Source: Pelobates cultripes
Lineage: Eukaryota; Chordata; Amphibia; Anura; Pelobatidae
Reading direction: 5' to 3'
Assembly: GCA_933207985.1 (NCBI GenBank)
Contig: OW240913.1
Coordinates: 356,036,866 to 356,100,865 of the forward strand
DNA length: 64,000 nt
Part shown: one piece after another, positions 1 to 10,920 of the stretch
Layout: every line of letters begins with the position of its first letter
How positions within the stretch are numbered: position 1 is the first letter of the stretch
Translations under genes and position numbers: made by a program
Notes under the pieces: model-generated
Told to the model about the DNA's origin: nothing
What the model saw: the letters and a program-made list of their open reading frames with translations, nothing else
The model's database searches: none

Positions 1-1032
1 TATATAGTACTATTTTGTGTCGTTTTTCTGATAGGTTCACCCTGTTTGCAGAGCCAGGTTACCCATTAACAACACTATGCCTGGAACTCCAGTTCTGGCT
101 ATGAGGGGGGCCCTGGTTGAGCCAGGAAGATCAAAAAGATGGATCTGATTCACTCATTTTATTTTAATTTTATTTTTTATATATTTTGAACAAAAGTGAT
201 GCCTTAACTGGAATCCTGTTGTGATGTATAACTAACTACTGACTATGGACACCAGTCCTATTTGCTTACTTTAAAATGCATTCAATACAGCTACAAGCTA
301 CCATTTACACCTTTATAGATACTTTTTTGTCATTAGGTAAGATGCTGATTAAAAGGTTCCTGGAATATTATCATAAAGGAACGCACAAAGCACAATAAAC
401 ATGGCAGCCCACGGTTGTGGTTATGGTGCTGGAAATCCCTGGCACCCTCAAACAGTTAGTAGTCAAACATCTAAGAATAGTGTGTCAACTTACCTGGGTC
501 ATTGTCCATTGTTCTCCAACATTAAAACTCACAGTAAACTTCCATGCAGGGGCAGAGCTTGTGTGCCAGGGAAGCTGTTGCAAAGTGGCGGAACTAACGT
601 AGAGTGGGCCCTGGTGCAAAAACAGTTTTGGGCTCCCGAAGACACATGACCATCGGGCAGACCTAATTGCATGAGCCACTCGATGGGCCCCGGTGTTACC
701 ACAGCACCAGCACTTCCTTATTACAGGCAAGGCACCTTTTCACGGAAACTGGAAAACCTTCTCAGAAGATGCAAGATAATTTTTCATGGTGTTTAGAAGG
801 GGTTGTGGTGAAGTGTGTGTATAGAGGAGTGTGTTTATGGTGTACTAAGTGTAACTAGGGGCTGTAGTGTGAGCACATGCTCATGTATAGGAGCTTTTGA
901 GATTGTGCGTGTGCTGAGAGGGCCTGTAAAGTGTGTGCGTGTGCACGTAGGGACTGCATTGTGAGTGTATGTGTATTGGGGTTGCATTGTGTGCTTATCA
1001 AGGAGCTGTAGTTTTATATATATATATATATA
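1..1032. other. No gene seen; GT-rich toward the end
   Basis: No exon, RNA gene or mobile-element end was recognised. From about 790 the sequence becomes rich in GTGTGT-like runs, ending in a short (TA)n tract at 1015-1032 that abuts the Tigger element. The short open frames here look like chance. Confidence 0.5.
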
Positions 1033-1223
1033 CAGTGGAACCTCGGTTAATGAACGCCTTGGTAAACAAAAAATTCGGTTTACGAATGAAAATCTGTAAA
1101 AAAAAAAAATGCCTCGGTTTACAATTTTTTTTCGCAATACAAAACAAGTGTCCCGGTTTATATCTCCGCCTCCCTGAATACTGGAGTCTGGGTAGCACGT
1201 GAGTGTGGAGTGTGGAGGTGTTG

Positions 1224-1345
1224 GAGAGGTTTTGGAGCCATTTGCAGCAAGTTTTGGAGCCTTTTGGAGCCATTTGCAGCAAGTATTGGAGCCATTTGCA
1301 GCAAGTTTTGGTGCCTTTTGGAGCCATTTGCAGCAAGTTTTGGAG
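1224..1345. repeat. Short tandem repeat inside the Tigger element
   Basis: About five imperfect units built on GGAGCCATTTGCAGCAAG, some with an added TTTTGGAGCCTTTT spacer. The open frames crossing it on both strands come from repeat periodicity, not coding. Confidence 0.85.
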
Positions 1346-1394
1346 CCTTTTTGGTGCATCTCAAGAGGTGGAAAGGTAGGGAGCTGAGCTTAGT

Positions 1395-1770
1395 TGCTTG
1401 CATGCCTTTTACTGTGTGTTCTGCATTGTGAGGTTGTTTTCAATGCCAGCTCATGTGCTGTGCATGCCTGTTACTGTGTGTTTTGCATTGTGGGGTTATT
1501 TTCCATGCCAGTTTATGTGCTGTGCATGGCTTTTACTATTGTTTTCATGCCAGCTCATGTGCTGTGCATGCCTGTTACAGTACTGTACTGTGTGTTTTGC
1601 ATTGTGGGGTTGTTTTCCATGCCAGCTCATGTGCTGTGCATGGCTTTTACTGTGGTTTCCATGCCAGCTCATGTGCTGTGCATGCCTGTTGCAGCTCATG
1701 TGCTGTGCATGCCTTTTACTGTTTGTTTTGCATTGTGGGGTTGTTTTCCATGCCAGCTCATGTGGGTGTA
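1395..1770. repeat. Roughly 60-bp tandem repeat inside the Tigger element
   Basis: About six full or truncated copies of a unit containing CCAGCTCATGTGCTGTGCAT, then a TTTTACTGTGTG stretch and a TTTTGCATTGTGGGG stretch. It lies between the left inverted repeat and the transposase start. The open frames across it are repeat artefacts. Confidence 0.85.
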
Positions 1771-1816
1771 AAGCATTTTTTTGTTTTTGTTTTGCATACT
1801 TAGTGACGGTGGTGTC

Positions 1817-3366
1817 ATGGCACCCAAGAAAGCAGCGGAAGCTGGGAAGAGGAAGAAGGAGATGATTCTGCTTGAGGACAAGAAAGAAATCATCAGGAAG
1901 CATGAAGGAGGAATGGAAGGAGTGCATCCACAATCGGTACAATCCTAAAGATGAAAGAGAAGATAACTGGGAGAGATGCAGCCAAGGGAGTCACCAGGGT
2001 CTCCAAGCAACGGCCACCTGTTCTGGAGGAGGTCGAGAAGTTGCTCCTGCTCTGGACTGAACAGAAGCAGTGTGCAGGGGACTCAGTGACCAAGGCGATC
2101 ATCTGCGAAAAAAGCCAAGGCCTTGCACGCTGACCTCCTCAAACAACAGCCAGGAATGTCAGCAGATGCAGAAGGCTTCAAGGCCAGCAGGCGGTGGTTC
2201 AAAAGATCAAGACCAGATCTGTCACCCACAGTGTGGTCAGGCATGGAGAGGCTGCAAGTTCCGATGTTGCTGCAGTTGAGGAATATGCTACGGAGTTCCT
2301 GTTCTGCGCCAATGCCAGTAAGCCTTAAGATCAAGCCCCTGCTTGTCTACCATTCAGAGAACCCACGGGCCTTCAAGAAACACAAGGTGAACAGGAGCAG
2401 TTGAGCGTTTTGTGGCAGTCTAACCCAAAGGCTTGGGTCACACGCCTCTTGTTTGTGATGTGGGTCAATGCGGTTTTTGGTCCTGCTGTGAAGAAGTACC
2501 TTGTGGACAATAACCTGCCACTCTAGGCCATGCTGCTCATGGACAATGCTCCTGCCCATCCTCCAGACCTCGAGGAATTGCTGGAGGACTTTAATTTGAT
2601 CAAGGTCATGTTCCTTCCACCTAACACCACCCCACTACTCCAGCCAATTGACCAGCAGGTCATCTCCAATTTTAAAAAACTCTACACAAGGGAGCTTTTC
2701 CGGCGATGCTTTGAGATGACAGATCGCTCAAACCTCACCCTCCATGAATTTTGGAGAGAGCATTTTGACATTGTGAGCTGTCTGCAGATTATCACCATTG
2801 TCTGGGCCGGGGTCAGCCAGACAAACCTAAATTCTGCTTGGCGCAACTTGTGGCCAGACTGTGTTGTGAAACCTACCTCCAGTTCTTCTGCACCTGCACC
2901 AGAGTCAACAGTGTTGGAGGAAATTGTTTCCTTGGGGAGGACCATGGGCCTGGAGGTGACTGAGGAGGATGTCTATGAGCTGGTGGAGGAACACGACCGT
3001 GACCTAACCACCGAGGAGCTGGTGGAATTGCAGAAGGAGGCGATGGAGGAGCAGATCGCATTTGAGGAGGAGGAGGAAATGAGTGAGGAACAGCTCTCTT
3101 CCACGGAACTCAAGGATGCATGCCAAATGTGGGTAAACCTACAGACTTTTGTACAGCAGCATCACCCAGATAAGGCTCTAGCCCAGAGACTTGTGAGCAG
3201 TTTTGACACAGACATCATGTCCCCTTTCCGAGGGATGCTTAAAAGGCGCCAGAAGCAGCACACAATGGAAAGGTTCCTACAAAAACGGCCTAGACATGAA
3301 GAAGAACCTGCTTGTGTTAGTGCTGCCCAATTGCCCTCGTACTCCTCATCTTCCAAAAAGTGTTGA
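1817..3366 (+). pseudogene. Tigger transposase pseudogene (TIGD/CENP-B-like)
   Basis: The likely start is ATG 1817 (MAPKKAAEAGKRKK...), giving a basic N-terminus and the beginning of the DNA-binding helix-turn-helix, which soon hits a stop. The frame continues in pieces: 1951-2133 (PPVLEEVEKLLLLW), 2123-2404 (KIKPLLVYHSENPRAFKK), then 2405-2529 ending in an in-frame TAG at 2524-2526. The longest part, 2530-3366, is 278 aa and begins LLMDNAPAHP, a DDE catalytic motif, with PLLQPIDQQVI downstream. It ends in an acidic E-rich tail and a basic C-terminus. The segment with the first catalytic aspartate appears deleted near 2290, because the helix-turn-helix region runs almost straight into the central domain. 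Frameshifts, a stop and this deletion make it non-functional. Confidence 0.88.
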
Positions 3367-3693
3367 AATTGTTTTGAAATTTTCCATGTTTTCCCTGTTG
3401 ACGTTTGATTTATGTACAGTTAAAGTGTACCGTACCATGTTAACAACAGTCTGCCATGTTTTAAAAGTTGATGTGTGATGTTTTAAAACATAAAGTTGGA
3501 TGTTTGAAATGTTATTGCTTGATTAATCATGTCCCTGTATAGTATTTATGCCTTTAAAGAGCACTTTATAAAGAGTTTTGAACAGATAAAATACTTTTTT
3601 CTCACCTCCGGAACGCTTTAATTGGTTTTCAATGCATTCCTATGGGAAACCGTCCTGGAGAACGCATTAAATTCGTAAACCGAGGTCCCACTG

Positions 3694-3905
3694 TATATAT
3701 ATACATATGAGATTTGGTGTGTAAATCACGTATATATGAATGTGTGTGGGGGGGGTGAAGGTATGTGGGGAAGAAGTGTGAATGTGGGTGAAGAGATGTG
3801 TGTGAGGAGTGCACTGTGTGTGTATGCAACGGTGTACTCTGTGTTGATGGAAATGTACAGTATGTGGGGGGTTCACTGTCTGTGAGGGTGTCCTGTATTC
3901 AATGG
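3694..3905. repeat. TA tract and GT-rich low-complexity sequence
   Basis: A (TA)n tract adjoins the Tigger right end, followed by GTGTGTGGGGGG-type sequence. No gene is seen. The minus-strand HTHT-rich frames are simple-repeat products. Confidence 0.7.
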
Positions 3906-4124
3906 GGTGTAGATAGTGGGACAGGGAAGAGCTTTACAATTTGTACTTTATTAATTGTTTAAAAGAAGAAAAAAAATATTTTTTCCCTTTCCCTGATCTT
4001 ACCTTGCAGGAAGGGGTGGCACAATCAGATCCGAGGTGGTTGAGAAGGCTGCCTATCCATCGGGTACAGAGAAGGTCACGAAATGAGATGCATCTCTCTT
4101 GGAGCTCTAGCACTTACATAGACT

Positions 4125-4690
4125 GACCAATACACATACACAGACTAACCCCCCTCCCCCCACACACACACACAAACACACACACACACACACACACAGA
4201 CTGACCCATACACACACACACACACACAGACTGCTTCACCACTTACACAGACTGACCCTTACACACACACAGATAGACTCATACATACACAGACCGACCC
4301 TTCCATACACACAGACTGACCCATAACACACACACACACAGGCTGACCCACTCAACACAGACTGACCCATACACACAGAGTGAGCCCCCTCCGCACACAG
4401 AGTGACCCATACACACACACACACACACACAGACTGACCCATACACACACAAACTGACCCCTCTACACACAGACTGACCCATGCACACACAGACTGGCTC
4501 CTCCACACAGACTGAGCCCCCCACAGACACAGACCGAGCCCCCCCACACACAGACTGAGCCCCTCCACACACAGACTGACCCACCCTACACACACAGACT
4601 GATCCCCCCACATACAGACTGACCCTCCCTCCTCGCCCCTCACACCCATACACACACAGACTGAATCCCCCACACACACTGACTCCCACT
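4125..4690. repeat. CA-rich minisatellite
   Basis: Many units of the form ACACACACAGACTGACCC with variable CA length and changes such as GAGCCCC for GACCC. The minus-strand frames of 136-147 aa (SVCVCMGQS repeats) are periodicity artefacts. Confidence 0.9.
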
Positions 4691-5152
4691 TACCAGCAGC
4701 TGCCTGGATGCCTCTGTGCAGAGCTAAGCTTCCTCTCCATGTCTCTCCCCTGCACTGCTCTCTATGACCCAGGAGGTAGTCCTCTCAGCACAGCGCCCCC
4801 TCTAGCCGCTCGTGGGAAAAGGGTGGAACACAGTTTCACAGTGACAGTGCTGCTGCTGCAGCTTTTGAAGGGAGACTCAGTGCATCCGACTTCAATTGGG
4901 TGGGTACAAGGGGGGCCACCACATAATGTAGGGGGGGCCATGGCCACCTTTGGTCCCCCCTAGTGATGCCACTGCTGATGCTGGCCATAAGGCATTCAGG
5001 ATTCCAGCTGTCAACACCAAAAGGGTTCTGTATCTTAACAAAGTAATGTGAAGAGAATGGCTTAGACTGTTCTGAGAGACTGAATTCTAAACATGTTTAT
5101 TGTAGTTTAAATACATATTGTTGCGGGTAACACAGTAAAGGAGTTTAAATTC
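4691..5152. other. No gene seen
   Basis: Unclassified, moderately GC-rich sequence to about 4970, then AT-rich sequence up to a TTAA element. Its resemblance to dispersed frog repeats is only suspected. Confidence 0.4.
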
Positions 5153-6382
5153 TTAACCCCTAAAGGACTGAGCCAAATGTACACGTTGTGAACGTAACAA
5201 AATGTAAACAAAACCTGGCATTTGAGCTACATGTCTGTCCAACCGTAATTCACCTCTTTCATATTAAATGCACCCACCCTTATTATATATCATTTTATTC
5301 AGGGGAAACAGGGTTTTCATTTAACATCAAATATTTAGCTGTGAAACATAATTTAATATGAAAAAAATGGGAAAAAATAAGAATTGTTTACATTTTTTTA
5401 GTTCTACATGACATTTTAACTGTCAATGTCATAATACTGTTTGCTTTTACTGCAATAAAATACACATATTTGTATTCAACAAAGTCTCACGTGTAAAACA
5501 GTACCCCCTATGTACAGGTTTTATGGCATTTTGGGAAGTTACAGGGTCAAATATAGCACGTTACATTTGAAATTGAAATTCGCCAGATTGGTTACGCTGC
5601 CTTTGGGACTTTATAGTAGCCGGGAATTAAATTTACACCCATAATGGCATACCATTTGCAATAGTAGACAACCCAAGGTATTGCAAATGGGGTATGTCCA
5701 GTCTTTTTTAGTAGCCATTTGGTCACAAACACTGGCCAAAGTTAGCGTTAGTATTTGTTTGTGTGAAAAATGCAAAAAACGCCAATTTTGGCCAGTGTTT
5801 GTGACTAAGTGGCTACTAAAAAAGACTGGACATACCCCGTTTGCAATACCTTGGGTTGTCTACTATTGCAAATGGTATGCCATCATAGGGGTAATTTTCA
5901 TTCTTGGGCTACCATAGGGTCTCAAAGGCAACGTAACCAATCTGGCGAATTTTAATGTGAAAAAATGAAACACAAGCCTTATATTTGACGCTGTAACTTT
6001 TGAAAACACCATAAAACCTGTACATGAGGGGTTCTGCTATACTCAGGAGACTTTGCTGAACACAAATATTTGTGTTTCAAAACAGTAAAAAGTATCGAAG
6101 CAATAATATCGTCCGTGTAAGTGCTGTTTGTGTGTGAAAAATGCAAAAAAAGTCACTTTTACTGACAATATCATCGTTGTAATACATTTTACTGTTTTGA
6201 AACACTAATATTTGTGTTCATTGATGTCTCCCGAGTAAAACAGTACACCCCATGTACAGGTTTTATGGTGTCTTGGAAAGTTATAGGGTTAAATATAGTG
6301 CTAGCAAATTAAATTTCCTATACTTTCGGCATGGGTTGTCAGGCAGGTACCGCAAATTGTAATTAATAAAAGGACCTAATTA
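5153..6382. mobile_element. TTAA-type (piggyBac-like) non-autonomous element, right end lost
   Basis: The left end reads TTAACCCCTAAAGGACTGAG, the terminus style of TTAA-inserting piggyBac-like MITEs. No protein is encoded. The interior is a set of inverted and direct copies of one module (see the palindrome entry). The right part stops where Tc1 copy 1 begins at TA 6381-6382, so the right end was probably separated or lost. Superfamily placement rests on the terminus only. Confidence 0.55.
5440..6310. repeat. Large imperfect palindrome plus a third direct copy
   Basis: The left arm, about 5440-5735, is matched in reverse by about 5790-6090. For example GCCAGATTGGTTACG at 5582 pairs with CGTAACCAATCTGGC near 5930, and CAAACACTGGCCAAA pairs with TTTGGCCAGTGTTTG. 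A third module, about 6170-6310, repeats the outer left arm directly (CATGTACAGGTTTTATGG). The pattern is plus, minus, plus. The DNA or RNA could fold into a hairpin of about 300 bp. Confidence 0.85.
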
Positions 6383-7858
6383 CAGTTGCAAGAAAAAGTA
6401 TGTGAACACTTTGGAATGATATGGATTTCTGCACAAATTGGTCATAAAATGTGATCTGATCATCATCTAAGTCACAACAATAGACAATCACAGTTTGCTT
6501 AAACTAATAACACACAAAGAATGAAATGTTGCCATGTTTTTATTGAACACACCATGTAAACATTCACAGTGCAGGTGGAAAAACTATGTGAACCCTTGGA
6601 TTTAATAACTGGTTGAACCTCCTTTGGCAGCAATAACTTCAACCAAACGTTTCCTGTAGTTGCAGATCAGACGTGCACAACGGTCAGGAGTAATTCTTGA
6701 CCATTCCTCTTTACAGAACTGTTTCAGTTCAGCAATATTCTTGGGATGTCTGGTGTGAATCGCTTTCTTGAGGTCATGCCACAGCATCTCAATCGGGTTG
6801 AGGTCAGGACTCTGACTGGGCCACTTCAGAAGGCGTATTTTCTTCTGTTAAGCCATTCTGTTGTTGATTTACTTCTATGCTTTGGATCATTGTCCTGTTG
6901 CAACACCCATCATCTGTTGAGCTTTAGCTGGTAGACAGATGGCATTAAGTTCTCCTGCAAAATGTCTTGATAAACTTGGGAATTCATTTTTCCTTCGATG
7001 ATAGCAATCCGTCCAGGCCCTGACGCAGCAAAGCAGCCCCAAACCATGATGCCCCCACCACCATACTTCACAGTTGGGATGAGGTTTTGATGTTGGTGTT
7101 CTGTGCCTTTCTTTTCGCCACACATAGTGTTGTGGGTTTCTTCCAAAAAACTCAACTTTGGTTTCATCTGTCCACGGAATATTTTGCCAGTACTGCTGTG
7201 GAACATCCAGGTGCTCTTGTGCAAACTGTAAACGTGCAGCAATGTTTTGTTTGGACAGCAGTGGCTTCCTCTGTGGTATCCTCCCATGAAATCCATTCTT
7301 GTTTAGTGTTTTACGTATTGTAGATTCGCTAACAGGGATGTTAGCATTTGCCAGTGACTTTTGTAAGTCTTTAGCTGACACTCTAGGATTCTTCTTCACC
7401 TCACTGAGCAGTCTGCGCTGTGCTCTTGCAGTCATCTTTACAGGACAGCCACTCCTAGGGAGAGTAGCAGCAGTGGTGAACTTTCTCCAATTAAAGACAA
7501 TTTGTCTTACTGTAGACTGATGAACAGCAAGGCTTTTGGAGATATTTTTATAACCCTTTCCAGCTTTATGAAAGTCAACAATTCTTAATCGTAGGTCTTC
7601 TGAGAACTCTTTTGTGCGAGGCATCATTCACATCAGGCAATGCTTCTTGTGAAAAGCAAACCCAGAACTGGTGTGTGTTTTTTATAGGGCAGCTGTAACC
7701 AACACCTCCAAACTCATCTCATTGATTGGACTTCAGTTGGCTGACATCTCACTCCAATTAGCTCTTGGAGATGTCATTAGTCTAGGGGTTCACATACTTT
7801 TTCCACTGTGAATGTTTACATGGTGTGTTCAATAAAAACATGGCAACATTTCATTCTT

Positions 7859-7862
<4 letters not shown>
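6383..7862 (-). mobile_element. Tc1-like transposon with IR/DR ends, copy 1
   Basis: The left end is TA then CAGTTGCAAGAAAAAGTATG at 6383. An inner repeat of the AAAAAGTATGTGAACCC core lies near 6577-6597, so the inverted repeat of about 210 bp carries two direct repeats, the IR/DR layout of Sleeping Beauty-type Tc1 elements. The right side keeps the inner repeat near 7784-7805, but its outer part is replaced by a (TA)n microsatellite from 7863. Compared with copy 2 at 42654-44224, the body is intact apart from small indels. Confidence 0.9.
6602..7627 (-). pseudogene. Tc1-like transposase pseudogene, copy 1
   Basis: The start [19 protein letters not shown] is at 7627. The paired-type N-terminal DNA-binding domain ([15 protein letters not shown]) and the first catalytic aspartate (WTDETK) are in frame. 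One extra base in a T-rich run near 7109 shifts the frame, and GGGGIMVWGCFAASGPGR continues in another frame. A TGA replaces a codon after LKLNR near 6917. A one-base deletion near 6860 shifts the frame again before the C-terminal part, which carries [17 protein letters not shown] and ends KGGSTSY. At least three lesions make it inactive. The family uses a DD34E catalytic triad. Confidence 0.92.
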
Positions 7863-7900
<38 letters not shown>

Positions 7901-7999
7901 TCAAAATACAGTTAGAACGAAATTACACACAAATATATATATTATTTATTTATTATTTTTATTTTTTAACGTATTTACATATTTTATTATTTTCATTAT
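7863..7999. repeat. (TA)n and AT-rich tract
   Basis: A (TA)n run followed by AT-rich sequence containing TTTATTTATTATTTTTATTT. It lies between the truncated Tc1 right end and the DIRS left terminus. Confidence 0.85.
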
Positions 8000-8290
8000 A
8001 ATGGAAAATTTATTCATACTTACCGTAATTTTCTTTTCCTGGTCATATGCCATGGCAGCACAACATTGGGTAGCTCCTCCCTATCCCCCATGGACAGGAA
8101 TAATTATTAAGCCGTATAAGTACCACCTCCTACCCCTCCTTCCCCAGTCACGTTTTCCAGCAATAGCCCCGGGTGGGACCCTTGTGCTGCCATGGCATAT
8201 GACCAGGAAAAGAAAATTACGGTAAGTATGAATACATTTTCCATTTTCCTGGCCATATCCATGGCAGCACAACATTGGGTAATACCCAAG
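8000..8290. repeat. DIRS copy 1 left terminal repeat and internal complementary region
   Basis: The segment 8001-8064 is matched almost perfectly in reverse at 8180-8243. Adjoining it, 8244-8290 repeats CATGGCAGCACAACATTGGG in the same direction as 8050-8069. This is the expected DIRS arrangement: the internal region is complementary to the outer edges of both termini joined together. On the minus strand the left terminus contains a polyadenylation-like GAATAAAT and a splice-donor-like GGTAAGTAT. Confidence 0.82.
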
Positions 8291-8399
8291 CAATAAACCA
8301 GGGAGGGAAAGAAACACAGATTCCAAATTTTTTTAAATGCAAAGTGTATTAATACCACAACAAGTGACAACATAGAAATCAGGCATCGGATACAGACAG

Positions 8400-9771
8400 A
8401 ACCGATTTAGCAAATTGATCAGATAGACCTGCTCTGACATCAATTTGGTAGCTCCTAATGAAAGTGTTAGTGGAAGACCATGTAGCTGCTTTACAAATTA
8501 GTTCAGGAGAGACATTAGCTGCGGCTGCCCAGGAAGATGAAAGAGCCCTCGTGGAATGGGCTTTAAGACACAGGGACCGGATATCAAGCAGATTGATAAG
8601 CCAGAATAATAGCTGCTACTATCCACCTGCTAATGGTAGATTTGGGAGCTTGTGAGCCCTTTTTACAGCCGCAATGAAGGACGAAAAGACTGTGAGAAGT
8701 ACGCCAAGCAGAAGTCCTATCAATATATATCTGGAGGCATCTTACTAGATCCAGAGAAGACAGGTTAGTAGAATTCTCCATTTCTTGGGAGTCAGACCTC
8801 AGAGATGGAAGAACAATATCCTCGTTGATGTGAAAGGAGGAGGTGACTTTAGGTCGAAATTCGGGAACCGTACGGAGGACAACTCTGTCTTTGTGAAAGA
8901 CCGTAAAAGGCTCCTTAATGGATAGAGCGTGGAGCTCAGAAACTCTCCTGCCGGAAGCTAGGGCAATCAGCAAAGCAGTCTTAATAGAGAGAGCATGAAG
9001 AGGAACTGTCTCAAACGGTTCAAAAGGTTCCAACTTTAAAGCATTCAAGACCAAAGGGAGATTCCAGGATGGAACAAATGGTTTAATAGGAGGTTTTATC
9101 TGAAGGACTCCCTTGATGAATCTGATGACATCTGAGTCCAGTGCCCATCGATGATTGGTTAGAGCGGACAAAGCTGAGACGTGCACCTTGAGAGTGTTAT
9201 AGCTCAGCCCCTTAGCAAGCCCAGACTGCAAGAACTCCAAAATATTAGAGGAGGAAGGATCTTGAATATCAATATTTGTGTGAAGGGCCCAGTCGGAGAA
9301 AACTTCCCACACTCTATAATAAGTGGCCGAAGTGGAATGCTTACGCGCCTTCAGCATAGTGTCTATAACGGCCTGGGAGAATCCTTTGTTTAAAAGCCGG
9401 TTCCTTTCAGTCTCCAAGCCATGAGATTGAGTGAGACAGGATTTGGATGTAACACAGGACCTTGGAACAGAAGATCCGGAGCTCTGGGGAGTGGGAGAGG
9501 AGGTTCCACCGAAAGACTTTGAAGCAGAGGAAACCAAGGTCTTCGAGGCCAATAAGGCGCAATCAGGATGAGAGACACCTGCTCTGTTCTCATCTTCCTC
9601 AGGAGCGGGAGAATTAGTGGAAACGGGGGAAACGCATAGCCCATCCTGAACCTCCAGGGGCTTGATAAAGCATCTCTTCCCAGTGCTAGGTGGTCGTCTT
9701 CTTTCGTGAAGAAAAGCTTTACTTTTCTGTTGGCCCGAGTGGCTAGAAGGTCTACTTGAGGGAGACCCCAT
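8400..9771 (-). pseudogene. DIRS tyrosine recombinase, copy 1 (one frameshift)
   Basis: The family makes the DNA crossover that inserts a circular cDNA. The open frame 8584-9771 carries the core-binding region (HSTSATYYRVWEVFSDW, SYNTLKVHVSALSAL) and the first catalytic arginine in ASGRRVSELHAL. It stops at LAYQSA. The next frame at once encodes IRSLCLKAHSTRALSSSWA, with the H-x-x-R motif, then AATWSSTNTFIRSYQIDV, with the tyrosine, down to a stop near 8377. A single extra base near 8594 explains the break. The N-terminal part overlaps the end of the RNase H/methyltransferase-like frame, as in other DIRS elements. All visible catalytic positions remain, but not in one frame. Confidence 0.87.
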
Positions 9772-10185
9772 TTGTCCACAATCATGCGGAATACCCTATC
9801 TGAAAGGCACCATTCCCCCGGATCTATCCTGGATCTGCTGAGAAAATCCGCCAGTTGATTCCGTTTCCCTGGTAGATGGATGGCTGTAAGGCCCGCCAGG
9901 TTTCTCTGAACCCACCACATCAGGTGATTCATGATTTCCATCATCTTGCAGCTCCTGGTGCCCCCTTGGTGATTGACATAGGATACTACGGTGGAGTTGT
10001 CCATCCTTATCTTCACCCATTGCCCCTTGAGATGAATGGAAAAGTGTTTAAATGCTTTGAGGACAGCCAGAAGCTCTAGGCAATTGGAATGGACATTGTT
10101 TGCCCTTAATCTCCATTCCTCCTGCGCAAAGTCGTGGAGACAATGAGGGCCCCATCCCCACTGGCTGGCATCCGAGGGATTCCAT
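9390..10185 (-). pseudogene. DIRS RNase H and methyltransferase-like domain, copy 1
   Basis: The frame 9390-10016 starts KIRMDNSTVVSYVNHQGGT, matching the RNase H segment with a catalytic aspartate (MDN), and continues with HLPGKRNQLADFLSR, which holds the last aspartate. Next come VDLLATRANRK and GYAFPPFPLILPLLRKM, the N6-adenine-methyltransferase-like segment typical of DIRS elements. Upstream, 10017-10185 encodes the start of RNase H (WGWGPHC..., LELLAVLKAF) in a shifted frame. It joins directly to the N-terminal RT segment because the RT core is missing. Confidence 0.82.
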
Positions 10186-10920
10186 TTTGAATTTGCGAAT
10201 GTGCAGATGCTTGTTTAGCCTGTGTAGATCCAGAATGGGTCTCCATCCCCCTGAGGATTTCTTCGTTAAGAAGATGTGGGAGTAAAACCCTTGAGTTCTT
10301 TCGCCAGCTGGCACTTTGATGATGACCTTCTCCTTCTGCAAGGAAAGGATGAAGTCTTGTAGGGCCATGCACTTTTCCTTGTCCCCTGGCCACTTTGTGA
10401 GGTGAAAGGACCTGTTTGGAGGATGCTCGAGGAATTCTAGCAGGTAACCTCTCCGAATAATATCCAGCACCCAACCGTCGCTTGTGGATACGTCCCATAT
10501 CGGTAGATATTGGAGAAGACAAGCCCCAACACCTTCGGATTTTGGAATTATATAGTCATAGATTCCTCTGATTTTTAGAGGAAAATGAACCGCGTGACTT
10601 GCCTCCTCTGTTTCCAGATGGGGCTCCTCTCCCAGGTTGAAATCTGGAATATTCTCTACCCGGCTTGTAGGACCTACTGTCACGAAAGGAATGGTACTCT
10701 TTCCTGGCATGAAAGGATCCTTTATACTTCCTCTCCTGAGGTAGAAAGGCTTTATTCCCTTCAGCCGCCCTCTTAATGCATTCGTCCAAATTCTTGCCAA
10801 ATAACATACTCCCGTGAAATGGCAAGGAACACAAACTATTCTTGGAGGAAGCATCGGCTGCCCAAGATCTGAGCCAAAGTGCCCGCCTAGAGGAAATCTA
10901 GAAGGACATATTTCTAGCAA
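10185..10920 (-). pseudogene. DIRS reverse transcriptase, N-terminal remnant
   Basis: The frame encodes the pre-RT and fingers region of a DIRS polymerase: DGWVLDIIRRGYLLEF, FILSLQKEKVIIKVP, then GFYSHIFLTKKSSGGWRPIL and DLHRLNKHLHIRKFKMES. Immediately after KFKMES the sequence jumps to the RNase H start. The palm motifs (LDLKDAY-like and Y-x-DD) and the thumb are therefore absent. This deletion near 10185 abolishes polymerase activity. The 5' part overlaps the Gag frame by about 360 bp. Confidence 0.85.

Larger units (their letters stand above)
1033..3693 (+). mobile_element. Tigger (pogo/Tc1-mariner superfamily) DNA transposon, decayed
   Basis: The left end reads CAGTGGAACCTCGGTT and the reverse complement of the right end reads CAGTGGGACCTCGGTT. 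Both are flanked by TA within (TA)n tracts, as expected of pogo/Tigger insertion. Subterminal CGGTTTA motifs recur near both ends. The element carries a broken transposase on the plus strand and two internal minisatellites. It cannot be autonomous. Confidence 0.9.

Noticed and set aside
401..649. 82-codon open frame starting MAAHGCGYGAGNPW
   Set aside because: No homology recognised, competing frames overlap on both strands, and there is no element or splice context.
835..1359. 174-codon minus-strand frame rich in CCKWLQKAPKLAANGS
   Set aside because: It reads through the Tigger inner minisatellite and the element terminus; the periodic residues follow the DNA repeat.
1394..1865. Cysteine-rich plus-strand frames of 125-155 codons
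   Set aside because: They are translations of the 60-bp tandem repeat and are open because the unit lacks stops.
4236..4689. Minus-strand frames with SVCVCMGQS repeats
   Set aside because: They are direct products of the CA-rich minisatellite.
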